DNA of 48,621 nt, taken from NCBI GenBank assembly GCA_003153575.1, contig PLZW01000001.1:118758-167378 (forward strand), in the 5' to 3' direction. The notes beneath the pieces were generated by a model. The model saw nothing but the letters and a program-made list of their open reading frames with translations. It made no database searches and was not told the origin of the DNA. This DNA comes from Acidimicrobiaceae bacterium (GTDB taxonomy: Bacteria; Actinomycetota; Acidimicrobiia; Acidimicrobiales; RAAP-2). Within the stretch, counting starts at the first letter, position 1. Each line of letters opens with the position of its first letter. The position numbers were made by a program, and so were the translations under genes. Positions 22,906 through 31,925 of this stretch are shown piece by piece.

Positions 22906-25782
22906 ATGGTGCGACCGACGGGCCCCGACGGCCCGGTGGAGATGGCCGAGGTTCCGTACGGAGCCGGGTCCCCTCGGCGTCGCACCGACTCTCCTGGGCA
23001 GGGGGACAGCGTGGGGCAACCAGAGGGCGAGGGCATCGGCACGTACCGCCGTCCTCCGACCGGACGAACCGCCGGGCTCCGCCAGACCCTCGGACCGGGG
23101 TACCGCCGACGGCGCGATCGATCAGAGAGCAAGGCCACCCATTCCACCACCTCCACCGATCCCACCACCACCCATTCTCCCGTCGATCCCGCCGCCGACT
23201 CTTCCCGTCGTCGCCAGTGGCTCACCGGGACCGCCTTGGCCGTGGTGCTGGCCGCCGGCGTCACAGCGGTCCCGAACGTGGACAATCCGGACGCCGGCCG
23301 TGCCCCGGCGACGGCGGGCCACCGACACGGTGTGCAAGCTGGGCCCCGTCTGCTGGCCGGGGGCGGCCTACCCTCACGGCAACTGTACGGATGGGGGGGC
23401 AACGACGCGGGTCAGGTCGGTACCGGCTCCATCGGCGGCGGGTCGATGACGGGTGTCACCACCCCGACCGCAGTGACAGCACCCGCCGGCCAGTCGTTCG
23501 CGTCGATCGCCTCAGGGGGCGCCTTCACGGTCGGCCTCACCACCACCGGCCAGGTCTTCGCATGGGGTGCCGGGTCGCTCGGCCAGCTCGGCGACGGCCA
23601 GCTCACCGGGTCGACGGTGCCGATGCCGGTCACCATCCCGTCGCCGCCGGGCGCGCCGCCGGCTGTCGTCACCGCGGTGTCCGCCGGAGATAGCCATGCG
23701 CTGGCTCTGACGTCGTCGGGTCAGGTCTGGGCCTGGGGGGCGAACCTCTTCGGTCAACTGGGGAACGGCACCACTGCGGATAGCGACGTGCCTGTGGCCG
23801 TCACCCCGCCGCCGGGGGTCGTGTTCGACGCCGTGGCCGCGGGCGGCGACCACAGTCTGGCGCTCGCCAGCGACGGCCGGATCTTCGGATGGGGCGCCAA
23901 CACCAGCGGCCAGGTGGGCGACGGCACCACTTCGTCGCGGAGCACGCCGACGCCGGTCACCGCGCCCCCCGGGGTGACGTTCACGGCCGTGTCCGCGGGC
24001 ACGGCCCACAGTCTCGCTGTCGCCAGCGACGGCAGCGTCTGGTCCTGGGGATTCAACGCCTCCGGTCAGCTCGGCACGGGCACCACCACGGACGCGTCGA
24101 CGCCCCAACAGGTGGCCATGCCGGCCGGGACCCCGGTGGCCACGGTGGCCGCCGGCGGGTCCCACAGCCTGGCCCTCACCGCCTCCGGTCGGGTGTTCGC
24201 CTGGGGGTCCGACGTCTTCGGTCAGCTTTCCTCGGCCCTGGTCGCCACCCTGCCCGTCGACAGCGACGTGCCCGTGCAACCGCTCGGGCTGCCGCCGGTC
24301 ACGACGTTCATGTCGGTCTCCGCCGGCCAGGACTCGTCGTACGCGCTGACGTCCAACGGGGTGCCGTGGGGGTGGGGCGGCGACTACTACGGCCAGCTGG
24401 GCGACGGCACCCCCGGGCTCAACGCCGTGGGCCCCTCGGCCATGACCACCCTGTCGCCGGGCACGCTGGCGACCGGACTGTTCGCCGGTCCCGACGCGTC
24501 GGCGGCGTTCCTGGTGACCCGGGCGACGCAATCGATCACCTACCCGAGCGTCGGCGCAGTGACCTACGGCGACCCGCCCCTCGACGTCGCTCCGACGGTC
24601 GACTCGGGGCTGGGCGTGACCAACAGCGCGTCTGGCTCGTGCACCGGGGCTCTCGTCCGCCTGTTCATCGTCGCCGCCGGGCCGTGCACGGTGACGTCGG
24701 CCCAGGTGGGCTCGTTCCAGTACTACCCGGCCTCGGCATCGGCCACCTTCACGGTGGCACCGGCCGTCCTCCAGGTCGTGCCCGACCCGGCCACCGGTGC
24801 CGTCGGCTCGCCGCTCCCAGCCCTCACCTACCACCTGGTCGGCTTCCACGACGGCGACACGGCGTCGGTGGTCTCCGGATCGGCGACGTGCACCACCAGA
24901 GCTACGACGTCGTCGTTCCAAGGCACCTACGCCATCACCTGCTCGGTCGGGACGCTCAGCGCGGCCAACTACGTGTTCCAGGTCGGCACGGGAGCGACTC
25001 TTTCGCTCTTCGGCGCCTCGTCTGGCTACGCGGTGTTCGGCGCCGACGGCTCGATCTGGCCGATGGGCCCGGTCCCGGCCGTCCACGGCGTGACCACCAA
25101 CTTCTTCGGGTCGATGGCCGGACAGCCCCTGGCCGCACCGGTGGTGGGGGCGGCCTACACCCCGTTCCACGACGGCTACTGGGAGGTCGCCACCGATGGC
25201 GGCATCTTCGCCTTCGGATCGGCCCGGTTCGCCGGCTCGATGGGGGCCCGTCCGCTCAACCGGCCGATCGTGGGCATGGCCGCCACACCCGACGGGTCCG
25301 GCTACTGGGAGGTCGCTTCCGACGGCGGCATCTTCGCCTTCGGCGACGCCGGCTTCTACGGATCGACCGGGGCCGACAGTCTGGTCGAGCCCATCGTGGG
25401 CATGGCGGCCACACCCGACGGCAGGGGGTACTGGCTGGTGGCATCCGACGGCGGCATCTTCGCCTTCGGCGACGCCACGTTCTACGGGTCGACCGGCGGG
25501 CGCCCCAGCCTCGATCCGATCGTGGCCATGGCCGCCACCGCCGACGGAGCCGGGTACTGGATGGTCACCCGCGACGGCGCGGTGTTCCCCTTCGGGGATG
25601 CCGCGTTCGAGGGCAGCCTCCGCTACGAGACCCTGATCGCACCGATCGTGGGCATCGCGCCCTCCTCCGATGGCAAGGGCTACTGGCTGGCCGGTGCCGA
25701 CGGCGGGGTGTTCGCATTCGGGGACGCTCCGTTCCTCGGCGCCGTGTCGGCACCCCCCGCACCGGCGGCCGGGATCATCTGA
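22906..25782 (+). CDS. Secreted RCC1-propeller protein with GYW repeats
   Basis: A protein of about 958 residues. After a long charged N-terminus comes a twin-arginine-like signal (SSRRRQWLTGTALAVVLAAG). Next is a seven-blade RCC1-type propeller (units such as GQVWAWGANLFGQLGNGTT and HSLALASDGRIFGWGANTSG), then two MBG-like immunoglobulin domains (ITYPSVGAVTYGDPPL, then PALTYHLVGFHDGDT), and finally about six GYW repeats (GYWEVASDGGIFAFGDA) like those in the protein encoded at 17900. The start is uncertain: TTG 22867, ATG 22906 and ATG 22942 are all in frame without a strong ribosome binding site. Likely a large surface or matrix protein. It is followed after 25 nt by the second GH26-like gene. 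Confidence 0.8.
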   Translation: MVRPTGPDGPVEMAEVPYGAGSPRRRTDSPGQGDSVGQPEGEGIGTYRRPPTGRTAGLRQTLGPGYRRRRDRSESKATHSTTSTDPTTTHSPVDPAADSSRRRQWLTGTALAVVLAAGVTAVPNVDNPDAGRAPATAGHRHGVQAGPRLLAGGGLPSRQLYGWGGNDAGQVGTGSIGGGSMTGVTTPTAVTAPAGQSFASIASGGAFTVGLTTTGQVFAWGAGSLGQLGDGQLTGSTVPMPVTIPSPPGAPPAVVTAVSAGDSHALALTSSGQVWAWGANLFGQLGNGTTADSDVPVAVTPPPGVVFDAVAAGGDHSLALASDGRIFGWGANTSGQVGDGTTSSRSTPTPVTAPPGVTFTAVSAGTAHSLAVASDGSVWSWGFNASGQLGTGTTTDASTPQQVAMPAGTPVATVAAGGSHSLALTASGRVFAWGSDVFGQLSSALVATLPVDSDVPVQPLGLPPVTTFMSVSAGQDSSYALTSNGVPWGWGGDYYGQLGDGTPGLNAVGPSAMTTLSPGTLATGLFAGPDASAAFLVTRATQSITYPSVGAVTYGDPPLDVAPTVDSGLGVTNSASGSCTGALVRLFIVAAGPCTVTSAQVGSFQYYPASASATFTVAPAVLQVVPDPATGAVGSPLPALTYHLVGFHDGDTASVVSGSATCTTRATTSSFQGTYAITCSVGTLSAANYVFQVGTGATLSLFGASSGYAVFGADGSIWPMGPVPAVHGVTTNFFGSMAGQPLAAPVVGAAYTPFHDGYWEVATDGGIFAFGSARFAGSMGARPLNRPIVGMAATPDGSGYWEVASDGGIFAFGDAGFYGSTGADSLVEPIVGMAATPDGRGYWLVASDGGIFAFGDATFYGSTGGRPSLDPIVAMAATADGAGYWMVTRDGAVFPFGDAAFEGSLRYETLIAPIVGIAPSSDGKGYWLAGADGGVFAFGDAPFLGAVSAPPAPAAGII

Positions 25783-25807
25783 GATGCCACGCCACGAAAG
25801 GACGGGT

Positions 25808-26893
25808 ATGTCCACCCTCGATGCAACTGACGACACCAGTCGCCACGTCGTGATCCGAGCCCGTGACCGCCTGCGGCCCGGTGGCTGGCCCGGGTCGCGG
25901 CGGACCCAGCGGCTCATCGCAGGACTGGTGGCCGTCGGGATCCTGGCTGCGGCGGCGGCCACGCAGGTCGCCACGGCGGCGTCGAGCCCGCCCGGACCGC
26001 TCGCCGCTTCGTCGCCGTCGCTGCCCAAGCCTGCAGTGCCGACCCGAAGTGCCTACCTGGGCGCCTTCGTGGCCCCCCACGAGGGCGAAACTCAGGCCCA
26101 GGGCGACGTGCGCCAGGAGCTGGCCCAGATCGGGAACTTCGACGGCACCTTCGGGCGCCCGCTCGGGCTCGTCCACGTCTACCAGTCGTGGGGCGACCCG
26201 GTGAAGCCGTCGATCCTCGCCGCACTGGCCAGCACGGGCGCCACCCCGGTGATCGACTGGACCTGCACCTCGGACCAGTCGATCATCGACGGCACCCAGG
26301 ACACACTCATCGCCAACTACGCCGACGCGCTGAAGGCCTACGGCCGACCCGTGTTCCTGCGTTGGTTCTGGGAGATGAACCTGGTGAACCTGCCTCGCAC
26401 CAACGGCTGCCTCGGCGGCCTCGGATCGACCGGCTACATCGATGCCTGGCGACATATCTGGACCATCTTCCAGAACGAGGGGGCGGCCAACGTGGCCTTC
26501 GTGTGGTGCCCCTCGATCAACGGCCCCGCCTTCGGCTCGGCCTACTACCCGGGGGACTCCTACGTCGACTGGATCGGCTGGGACGGCTACGACCGCAAGC
26601 AGGACCCCACCATGCTCGACACCCAGTTCCTGCCCTTCTACAACAACTGGCTCCCCAACGGGAAGCCGATGATGATCGGCGAGACCGGCGCCACCATCGA
26701 CCAGGCCACGTACCTGGCCCAGCTGACGTCGGTGTTGCCGGTCACGTTTCCGGGGGTCAAGGCCGTCCTCTACTACGACTCGAAGTCGACCTCGGACTGG
26801 ACGCTGGTGGACACCCCGGGCAATCTGGGGGCCAGCGCCTTTGTGGCCATGGGCCAGACGCCGTACTTCGGGTTCCCATTCGTCGGCTCCTGA
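25808..26893 (+). CDS. GH26-like secreted glycoside hydrolase (paralogue)
   Basis: A 361-residue exported hydrolase. An SRRTQ-containing n-region and hydrophobic stretch (about 30-57) form a signal or anchor. The barrel carries Glu189 in FLRWFWEMNLV and Glu292 in PMMIGETGAT, and VDWIGWDGYDRK as in the paralogue encoded at 21738. Start ATG 25808 has AAAGGACGGG just upstream; ATG 25784 is an in-frame alternative. Unlike its paralogue it has no lipobox Cys, so it is either released or held by the N-terminal helix. It is 25 nt after the RCC1 gene and probably co-transcribed with it. Confidence 0.82.
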   Translation: MSTLDATDDTSRHVVIRARDRLRPGGWPGSRRTQRLIAGLVAVGILAAAAATQVATAASSPPGPLAASSPSLPKPAVPTRSAYLGAFVAPHEGETQAQGDVRQELAQIGNFDGTFGRPLGLVHVYQSWGDPVKPSILAALASTGATPVIDWTCTSDQSIIDGTQDTLIANYADALKAYGRPVFLRWFWEMNLVNLPRTNGCLGGLGSTGYIDAWRHIWTIFQNEGAANVAFVWCPSINGPAFGSAYYPGDSYVDWIGWDGYDRKQDPTMLDTQFLPFYNNWLPNGKPMMIGETGATIDQATYLAQLTSVLPVTFPGVKAVLYYDSKSTSDWTLVDTPGNLGASAFVAMGQTPYFGFPFVGS

Positions 26894-27143
26894 CCGGCGT
26901 CTGAGGTGATAGTTAGATTGAGAAACGGCTCATGAACTGTTTCCACCCCTATTCGTAATTCGCTCATACTCGTCCCGTGCATCCTCATCGACTGACACCA
27001 GGTCAAGACGGGGCAACGAGAACTCCTTCAACTCTCCACGCAAATGAGCCTTGTTTGCCTACCAGTCCGCGATCTTCACCCGGTCATCTCGCTCGCTATC
27101 CAGCCCTGGCGACAATCAGGTGACCCGAGCCAAGGGAGTTCCC
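26894..27143. other. 250-nt intergenic region of lower GC
   Basis: This gap contains the most AT-rich sequence nearby (26909-26970, for example TGATAGTTAGATTGAGAAAC and TTCGTAATTCGCTCATACTC). It probably holds the promoter of the carboxymuconolactone-decarboxylase/SDR pair, though no textbook -35/-10 pair at 17 bp is evident. No gene is supported here. Confidence 0.5.
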
Positions 27144-27689
27144 ATGTCCGATCCCAACACGCCACGACTGGCGCCGACGACAGCGGCAAACTGGGACGAC
27201 GAGACCGCTGCTCTAATGGCCGTCAGCGGCGACTTGAACATATTCGCGACCCTCGCCCACCATCCGAAGCTGCTCAAGCGCTGGCTGGTCTTCGGCGGGC
27301 ACGTGCTCGCCAAGTCGACCCTCCCGTCGCGTGAGCGCGAGCTCGTGATACTCCGCACCGGCTGGCGATGCGGCAGCGAGTACGAGTTCGGCCAGCACAC
27401 TGTGATTGGCCTCGGCAATGGGCTCGATGAAGCTGACATCACCCGCCTCACCGGGCCCGTTGACGCCCCGGGATGGTCGCCAGGCGACGCGGTGCTTGTC
27501 CGGGCCGTCGACGAGCTCATCGACGACCACTGCCTTTCCGACGAAACGTGGGAGGCGCTGGTGGCGTCGTGGTCCACCAAGCAGGTCATCGATCTCGTCT
27601 TTGCCGTCGGCCAGTACCAGCTCGTGTCGATGGCGCTGCGCTCCTTCGGGGTTCAGCGCGAGCCTGGCGTCCCGGGGTTCCCGGCGTGA
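27144..27689 (+). CDS. Carboxymuconolactone decarboxylase family protein
   Basis: A 181-residue all-helical protein of the CMD/AhpD-like superfamily. The core shows HPKLLKRWLVFGGHVLAKS, then LPSRERELVILRTGWRCGSEYEFGQH (written here across residues of the signature helix), which is the family signature with a single Cys rather than the CxxC of AhpD. This points away from peroxidase activity and toward a decarboxylase-like or unknown role. ATG 27144 follows AAGGGAG. Its stop overlaps the GTG start of the SDR gene as GTGA, so the two proteins are likely partners in degradation of a small, perhaps aromatic or terpenoid, compound. That pathway is inference. Confidence 0.85.
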   Translation: MSDPNTPRLAPTTAANWDDETAALMAVSGDLNIFATLAHHPKLLKRWLVFGGHVLAKSTLPSRERELVILRTGWRCGSEYEFGQHTVIGLGNGLDEADITRLTGPVDAPGWSPGDAVLVRAVDELIDDHCLSDETWEALVASWSTKQVIDLVFAVGQYQLVSMALRSFGVQREPGVPGFPA

Positions 27690-28480
27690 GGCTCGAGGCC
27701 AAAACCGCCATCGTCGTCGGGGCCGGCCAGCGGCCCGGCGAGACGATCGGTAACGGGCGGGCGGTCGCTGTGCTCTTCGCACGGGAGGGTGCCAGCGTCC
27801 TCGCCGTGGACCGTGACGCCGACTCGGCCGCTGAGACTGTGGCACTGATCGTCGCCGAAGGCGGCGACGCCGCGGCATTCACCGCCGATGTCCGCAGCGC
27901 CAACGACTGCGCGGCCGCGGTCGCCAATGCACTCGAGCGGTGGGGGCGCATCGACGTGCTCCACAACAACGTCGGCATCGGCGGAGGCGACGGTGACGCT
28001 CAGCACCTGGAGGAGGCGGCGTGGGATCGCATCTTCGACGTCAACCTCCGGGGCATGTGGCTGATGTGCCGTCACGCTGTGCCGTCGATGAGGGACCAGG
28101 GCGGGGGCGCCATCGTCAACGTGTCCTCCATCGCCGCGGTCTGTGCCACGCCGCTGCTCGCCTACAAGGTGTCCAAGGCGGGTGTGAACGCCTTGACCCA
28201 CCAACTCGCAATGGACAATGCCCGCTACGGGGTGCGGGTCAATGCGGTGATGCCCGGGCTCATCGACACACCCATGGCGGTCGACGGGATCGCCGAAGCT
28301 TTCGGGATCGATCGGGACGAGGTGCGGGCCAGCCGAGATCGGCTCGTCCCGCTCGGGCGGCACCAGGGCAGTGCCTGGGACGTCGCCCATGCTGCGCTGT
28401 TCCTGGCGTCGGACGAGGCCGGATTCATCACCGGCGCCGTCCTCCCGGTCGATGGTGGGCAGAGCGGGCGGATCGGCTGA
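27686..28480 (+). CDS. Short-chain dehydrogenase/reductase
   Basis: A classical SDR of 264 residues. The cofactor region is KTAIVVGAGQRPGETIGNGR, an extended variant of TGxxxGxG. Then come VLHNNVGIGGG, the catalytic Ser in IVNVSSIAAV, and Tyr/Lys in LLAYKVSKAGVNAL, so the active site is complete. PGLIDTPM and AGFITGAVLPVDGGQ close the fold. It starts with GTG 27686 overlapping the previous stop; the open frame back to 27473 is a shadow. The acidic residue after the second strand (VLAVDRDADS) suggests NAD rather than NADP. It is coupled to the CMD-family protein. Confidence 0.9.
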   Translation: MRLEAKTAIVVGAGQRPGETIGNGRAVAVLFAREGASVLAVDRDADSAAETVALIVAEGGDAAAFTADVRSANDCAAAVANALERWGRIDVLHNNVGIGGGDGDAQHLEEAAWDRIFDVNLRGMWLMCRHAVPSMRDQGGGAIVNVSSIAAVCATPLLAYKVSKAGVNALTHQLAMDNARYGVRVNAVMPGLIDTPMAVDGIAEAFGIDRDEVRASRDRLVPLGRHQGSAWDVAHAALFLASDEAGFITGAVLPVDGGQSGRIG

Positions 28481-28696
28481 GGCGACGCATCATTTCAACC
28501 AAGTCGCTCGTAGCCAGCGATGCTCGATGGACAGGTGATTCCGAAGAGCCAGATTGCCGCCGACTCCTGTGTGGTCCACGTGTTGCCCCCATCGACACAG
28601 GCAATCACGACACCGGTTCCGCCATTCACTCCGGCCGCAAAACTGTCGCCCGGCGCGCCCCGGTCCGCCACGCGCCCCGGGGCCGCTGCATGGGCC

Positions 28697-31552
28697 TCAG
28701 AACGAAACGTCCACGGTGAACCCGGCCAGCTGTCCCGGTGTCGGGATGGAGGTCACTGCCGGGTTGTTCGGGTCGTAGGCGAGGGTGTGGGCGCCCTTGG
28801 CCGTGGTCACAAGGTCCACCCGGAAGTAGGTCTGCCCGGACTGGGTGACCGGGGTCCGCTCGATCCGACTCACCACCACATCGAGAGTGGAGCCGGGCAC
28901 GGCGGGCAGGGTGGCGCTGGCCTTCTGGCCGACGTGGATCCCGTTGATCGAGGTCTCGGGTATCTGCACCACCATCTGGTTCTCCACGCTGTCGAGGGTG
29001 ACGAGAGCGGCATAGGCCGGCGACGACGTCGCGCCCGACTGCGGACCCTGGGGGAAGAGCTGGATGCCGGTCGTCTGTCCCTGGGTCAGGGCCGGCGGGG
29101 CGGTGGGCTGCTTCACACCCTGGTCCGACACCACCTCGCCGACCGCCCCGTTGACGGCGGAGATCACCCCGTCGAAGGGGGCCACCACCACGGCCTGGGC
29201 CAGTTTGGCCTGATCGGCGGCGATGGCCGCCTGGTCCTGCTGGATGGCCGCCTCCGTCCCGGCGATCTGCTCAGCGGTCGCCGGGGCGCTCCCGGTGACC
29301 AGCGCCGCCTGGGCGGTGGTCACCGCGGCGGCGGCCTGGTTCACGCTGTCCTGGGCCGCCGACACCTCGGACTGCTGGGTGGCCGTCGCCTCGTTGAGCG
29401 CGTTCTGGTCGGCGGTCAGCGTGCCCTGGTCGACTTGGACCTGGCGTTGATCCGCGGCGCAGTATGCGGGGGGTGTGGCCGAGGTGCAGGACGGGATGTC
29501 GTCCTGGTTCCTCTGCTGGTCGGCCACCAGCAGCGACTGCTCGGTGGTCACCTGGGCCTGAGCAGAAGTCACGTCGGCGGCTGTGGTCGACTGGGTCCCG
29601 CCGAGCTTCTCCTGGGCCGTCGACAGCTGGACCTGGTTGGCCGCCACCTGGTCCTGGAGCTGCTGGACCTGGTTGGGCTGGCCGCCGGCCTGCTCCTGGC
29701 CCAGTGTGGCCTGGTCGGCCGCCAGCTTGGACCGGTCGGCGGCGATCCGTGCGTCGATGGCGGTGGTGTCCTGGCTGGCCAGGATCTGTCCGGCGTGCAC
29801 CCTCTCGCCCACGTGGACTGGGAGCGAGGTGATCGGCCCGGTGGTGGGCATGTTGAGCTGGGCGTCGAGGGCCGGCTGCACCACCCCGGTGGCCGACAGC
29901 GGGCTCGTCAGCAACAGGTCGTTGACGGCCGCCCCGAGCAGCACCGCGGCCCCCAGGACGAGGGCCGCCACCACCAGGCCCCGGGTTCCCCGCAGCCGTC
30001 GCCGGTGCGGGTTGCGAGGGGCGAACCGACCGCCGTCGCCGGGGGGCGGGCCGGATTGTGGGCCGGGGGGCGGGCCGGAGTGTGGGTCGGAGTGTGGGCC
30101 GGGGGGCAGGCCGGGATCGAGGTGGTCGGAGACGGCCGCAGCCCCGGCCGCTACCCCGGCCGCAGCCCCGGCCGCAGCCCCGGCAGCCGCCACTCCGGCC
30201 GGCACCAGGCCGAGCTCGGGGTCGGTGGGGGTGGGTACGTCGTTGCGGGGGCGGCTCAGTCCGGAGATCACCTCGTGCAGCCGGGCCACGGCCGGCAGCC
30301 CGGCGTCGAGGACCGATGCCATCGGGTCGGGCCGGCCGGCGAGCTGGGCGGACACCCAGTGCCGGAGCCGGCCGGCGAGCTCGTCGACCACCTCGGGGTG
30401 CTCGTCGGCCACATTGTGCTGCTCGTGGGGGTCGTTGGCCAGGTCGTAGAGCTCGACGCCGTCGCGGCCGTAGATGGTCGACTGGAGGAACGTGATGTAC
30501 TTCCAGTCCGGCGTGCGGACGCCCCGGGCCGCCTGCCAGGTGGCCTCGCTGAGCATCACCGCATCGCGGTGGGTCGCCGTCTCGCCCCGCATCAGAGGGA
30601 AGAGAGACCGCCCGTCGATCCCGTCTGCCGCCGGCATGCCGAGCGCCTCGAGGATGGTCGGCATCACATCGGTCAGGGTGACCATGGCCGACGAGTCAGT
30701 GACGGGGATGGTCCCGGGCGCCCACATCAGCAGCGGCACATGGGTGACCGAGTCGTACAGGCCGGCGTGGTCGAACCAGGCGTCGTGCTCGGTCATGTTC
30801 TCGCCGTGGTCGCCGAACAGGACGACGAGCGTGTCCTCGAGGAGGCCCTCGTGTTCCAGGTGCTGGAAGATCTGGCCTATCTCGAAGTCGAGGTAGGCCA
30901 CCTCGGCGTCGTACAGATCGGCGATGTAGTCGAGGTTGGGCATGGAATCGAGGAAGTCGTACAGGTTCTGCTTGAACAGCGGGTAGCTGGGCCGGCCTTC
31001 GAGCTTGGCGGTGATCTCGGGATCGATCCGGCCGGCCGTGCCGTAGGTGTAACGCTCCTTGAACGGCGAGGGGGGCACGTAGGGGATGTGGGCGTCCCAG
31101 AAGTGGAGGAACAGGAAGAAGTCCTCCTCGCGGTGCTCGCTGATCCAAGGCAGGCCGATGCCGTTGATGACCGACCCGGGGGAGCGGGAGCGCCCGGGCG
31201 GCGGCATGTAGTCGTCGTAGCCGCGGATGAACCAGTCCTTCATGGCGAACAGGTGGTCCACCGCACCCGTCACGTAGCCGTTGCGGCGCATGAGCGACGG
31301 CAGCCACAGCGTCTCTTCGGGCAGGTAGGCGGCCGGGTGGAAGTGGGACACGATGCCCGAGTTGATCCCGAACTTCCCCGTGAACAGGGCGGTGTGGGAC
31401 GGCTGGGTGGGGATGTCGGTGGCGTACGTCTCGCGGAACAGGGCGCCCTCTCTGGCGATGCGGTCGAGATTGGGGGTGAGGCCCCGGTCGTTGCCCAGAC
31501 AGCTCAGGTGGTCGGCACGGAGGGTGTCGAGGGAGCAGATGAGGAGGTTCAC
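28697..31552 (-). CDS. Fusion: sulfatase-like domain + TM + HlyD-type adaptor
   Basis: A single uninterrupted 951-residue frame. Residues 1-435 are an alkaline-phosphatase-superfamily sulfatase-like domain: LLICSLDTLRADHLSCLG (metal ligand Asp9), IPTQPSHTALFTGKFG at 48-63, and LFGDHGEN with Asp248/His249. The formylglycine motif CxPSR is replaced by T49-Q-P-S-H53, so this is probably not a formylglycine sulfatase; Thr nucleophiles are known in phosphotransferase branches of the superfamily. Residues 440-520 are Ala/Gly/Pro linker, 526-543 one membrane helix, and 555-950 an HlyD/membrane-fusion-protein domain with split lipoyl-like halves (ITSLPVHVGERVHAGQIL; VVAPFDGVISAVNGAVGE) and a Gln/Ala-rich coiled coil between. 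Positive-inside rules place the enzyme domain in the cytoplasm and the adaptor outside. GTG 31552 follows GGAGGAG. Confidence 0.85.
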   Translation of the reverse strand: MNLLICSLDTLRADHLSCLGNDRGLTPNLDRIAREGALFRETYATDIPTQPSHTALFTGKFGINSGIVSHFHPAAYLPEETLWLPSLMRRNGYVTGAVDHLFAMKDWFIRGYDDYMPPPGRSRSPGSVINGIGLPWISEHREEDFFLFLHFWDAHIPYVPPSPFKERYTYGTAGRIDPEITAKLEGRPSYPLFKQNLYDFLDSMPNLDYIADLYDAEVAYLDFEIGQIFQHLEHEGLLEDTLVVLFGDHGENMTEHDAWFDHAGLYDSVTHVPLLMWAPGTIPVTDSSAMVTLTDVMPTILEALGMPAADGIDGRSLFPLMRGETATHRDAVMLSEATWQAARGVRTPDWKYITFLQSTIYGRDGVELYDLANDPHEQHNVADEHPEVVDELAGRLRHWVSAQLAGRPDPMASVLDAGLPAVARLHEVISGLSRPRNDVPTPTDPELGLVPAGVAAAGAAAGAAAGVAAGAAAVSDHLDPGLPPGPHSDPHSGPPPGPQSGPPPGDGGRFAPRNPHRRRLRGTRGLVVAALVLGAAVLLGAAVNDLLLTSPLSATGVVQPALDAQLNMPTTGPITSLPVHVGERVHAGQILASQDTTAIDARIAADRSKLAADQATLGQEQAGGQPNQVQQLQDQVAANQVQLSTAQEKLGGTQSTTAADVTSAQAQVTTEQSLLVADQQRNQDDIPSCTSATPPAYCAADQRQVQVDQGTLTADQNALNEATATQQSEVSAAQDSVNQAAAAVTTAQAALVTGSAPATAEQIAGTEAAIQQDQAAIAADQAKLAQAVVVAPFDGVISAVNGAVGEVVSDQGVKQPTAPPALTQGQTTGIQLFPQGPQSGATSSPAYAALVTLDSVENQMVVQIPETSINGIHVGQKASATLPAVPGSTLDVVVSRIERTPVTQSGQTYFRVDLVTTAKGAHTLAYDPNNPAVTSIPTPGQLAGFTVDVSF

Positions 31553-31925
31553 GCATCTCCTCCCCGGGCGGTCGTCCCCACTGATGTCCGGCGCCGGCGG
31601 TCGATGGCCGACCAGCTACCGACCCCGCTGCTCCCGCTTCTATCGGCGGTGCGGCTTCTCTCGTGCTGCCCGTCTGCGCCGTTGCGGGCGAGCCTGTGTG
31701 TGCCGTTGTCCGGGTGCCGCCGGTCGTCGGGGTACGTGTTCTCACACCGTCGATTACTGCGTGCCATGATCCCTGCCCTTCGCTCTGCAGGAACGCCGCC
31801 GGCCATCCTCCGGACCACCGCACCTCCTGCCACGGGCATCGTACCTAAAGATCACGCAAAGTGCACGCCCTTTCACGGAGAGTGAGTTTATTGGTAGTCT
31901 GCCCCGCGGGCAGGGACCAATCGGC
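31553..31925. other. 373-nt divergent intergenic region
   Basis: Separates the leftward fusion gene from the rightward polysaccharide synthase gene and must carry both promoters. The right half is AT-richer than its surroundings. Open frames crossing it are continuations or shadows with no ribosome binding site. Confidence 0.55.
31872..31900 (+). promoter_or_regulatory. Putative promoter of the polysaccharide synthase gene
   Basis: TTCACG (31872-31877) and TAGTCT (31895-31900) separated by 17 bp, in an AT-rich patch, give a start site near 31907 and a leader of about 19 nt holding AGGGA before ATG 31926. The match is modest. Confidence 0.35.

Noticed and set aside
23512-26028. 838-codon leftward open frame antisense to the RCC1 protein
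   Set aside because: Its apparent repeats mirror the DNA repeats of the true gene; composition (Gly, Arg, His, Asp) is shadow-like and no fold is recognised.
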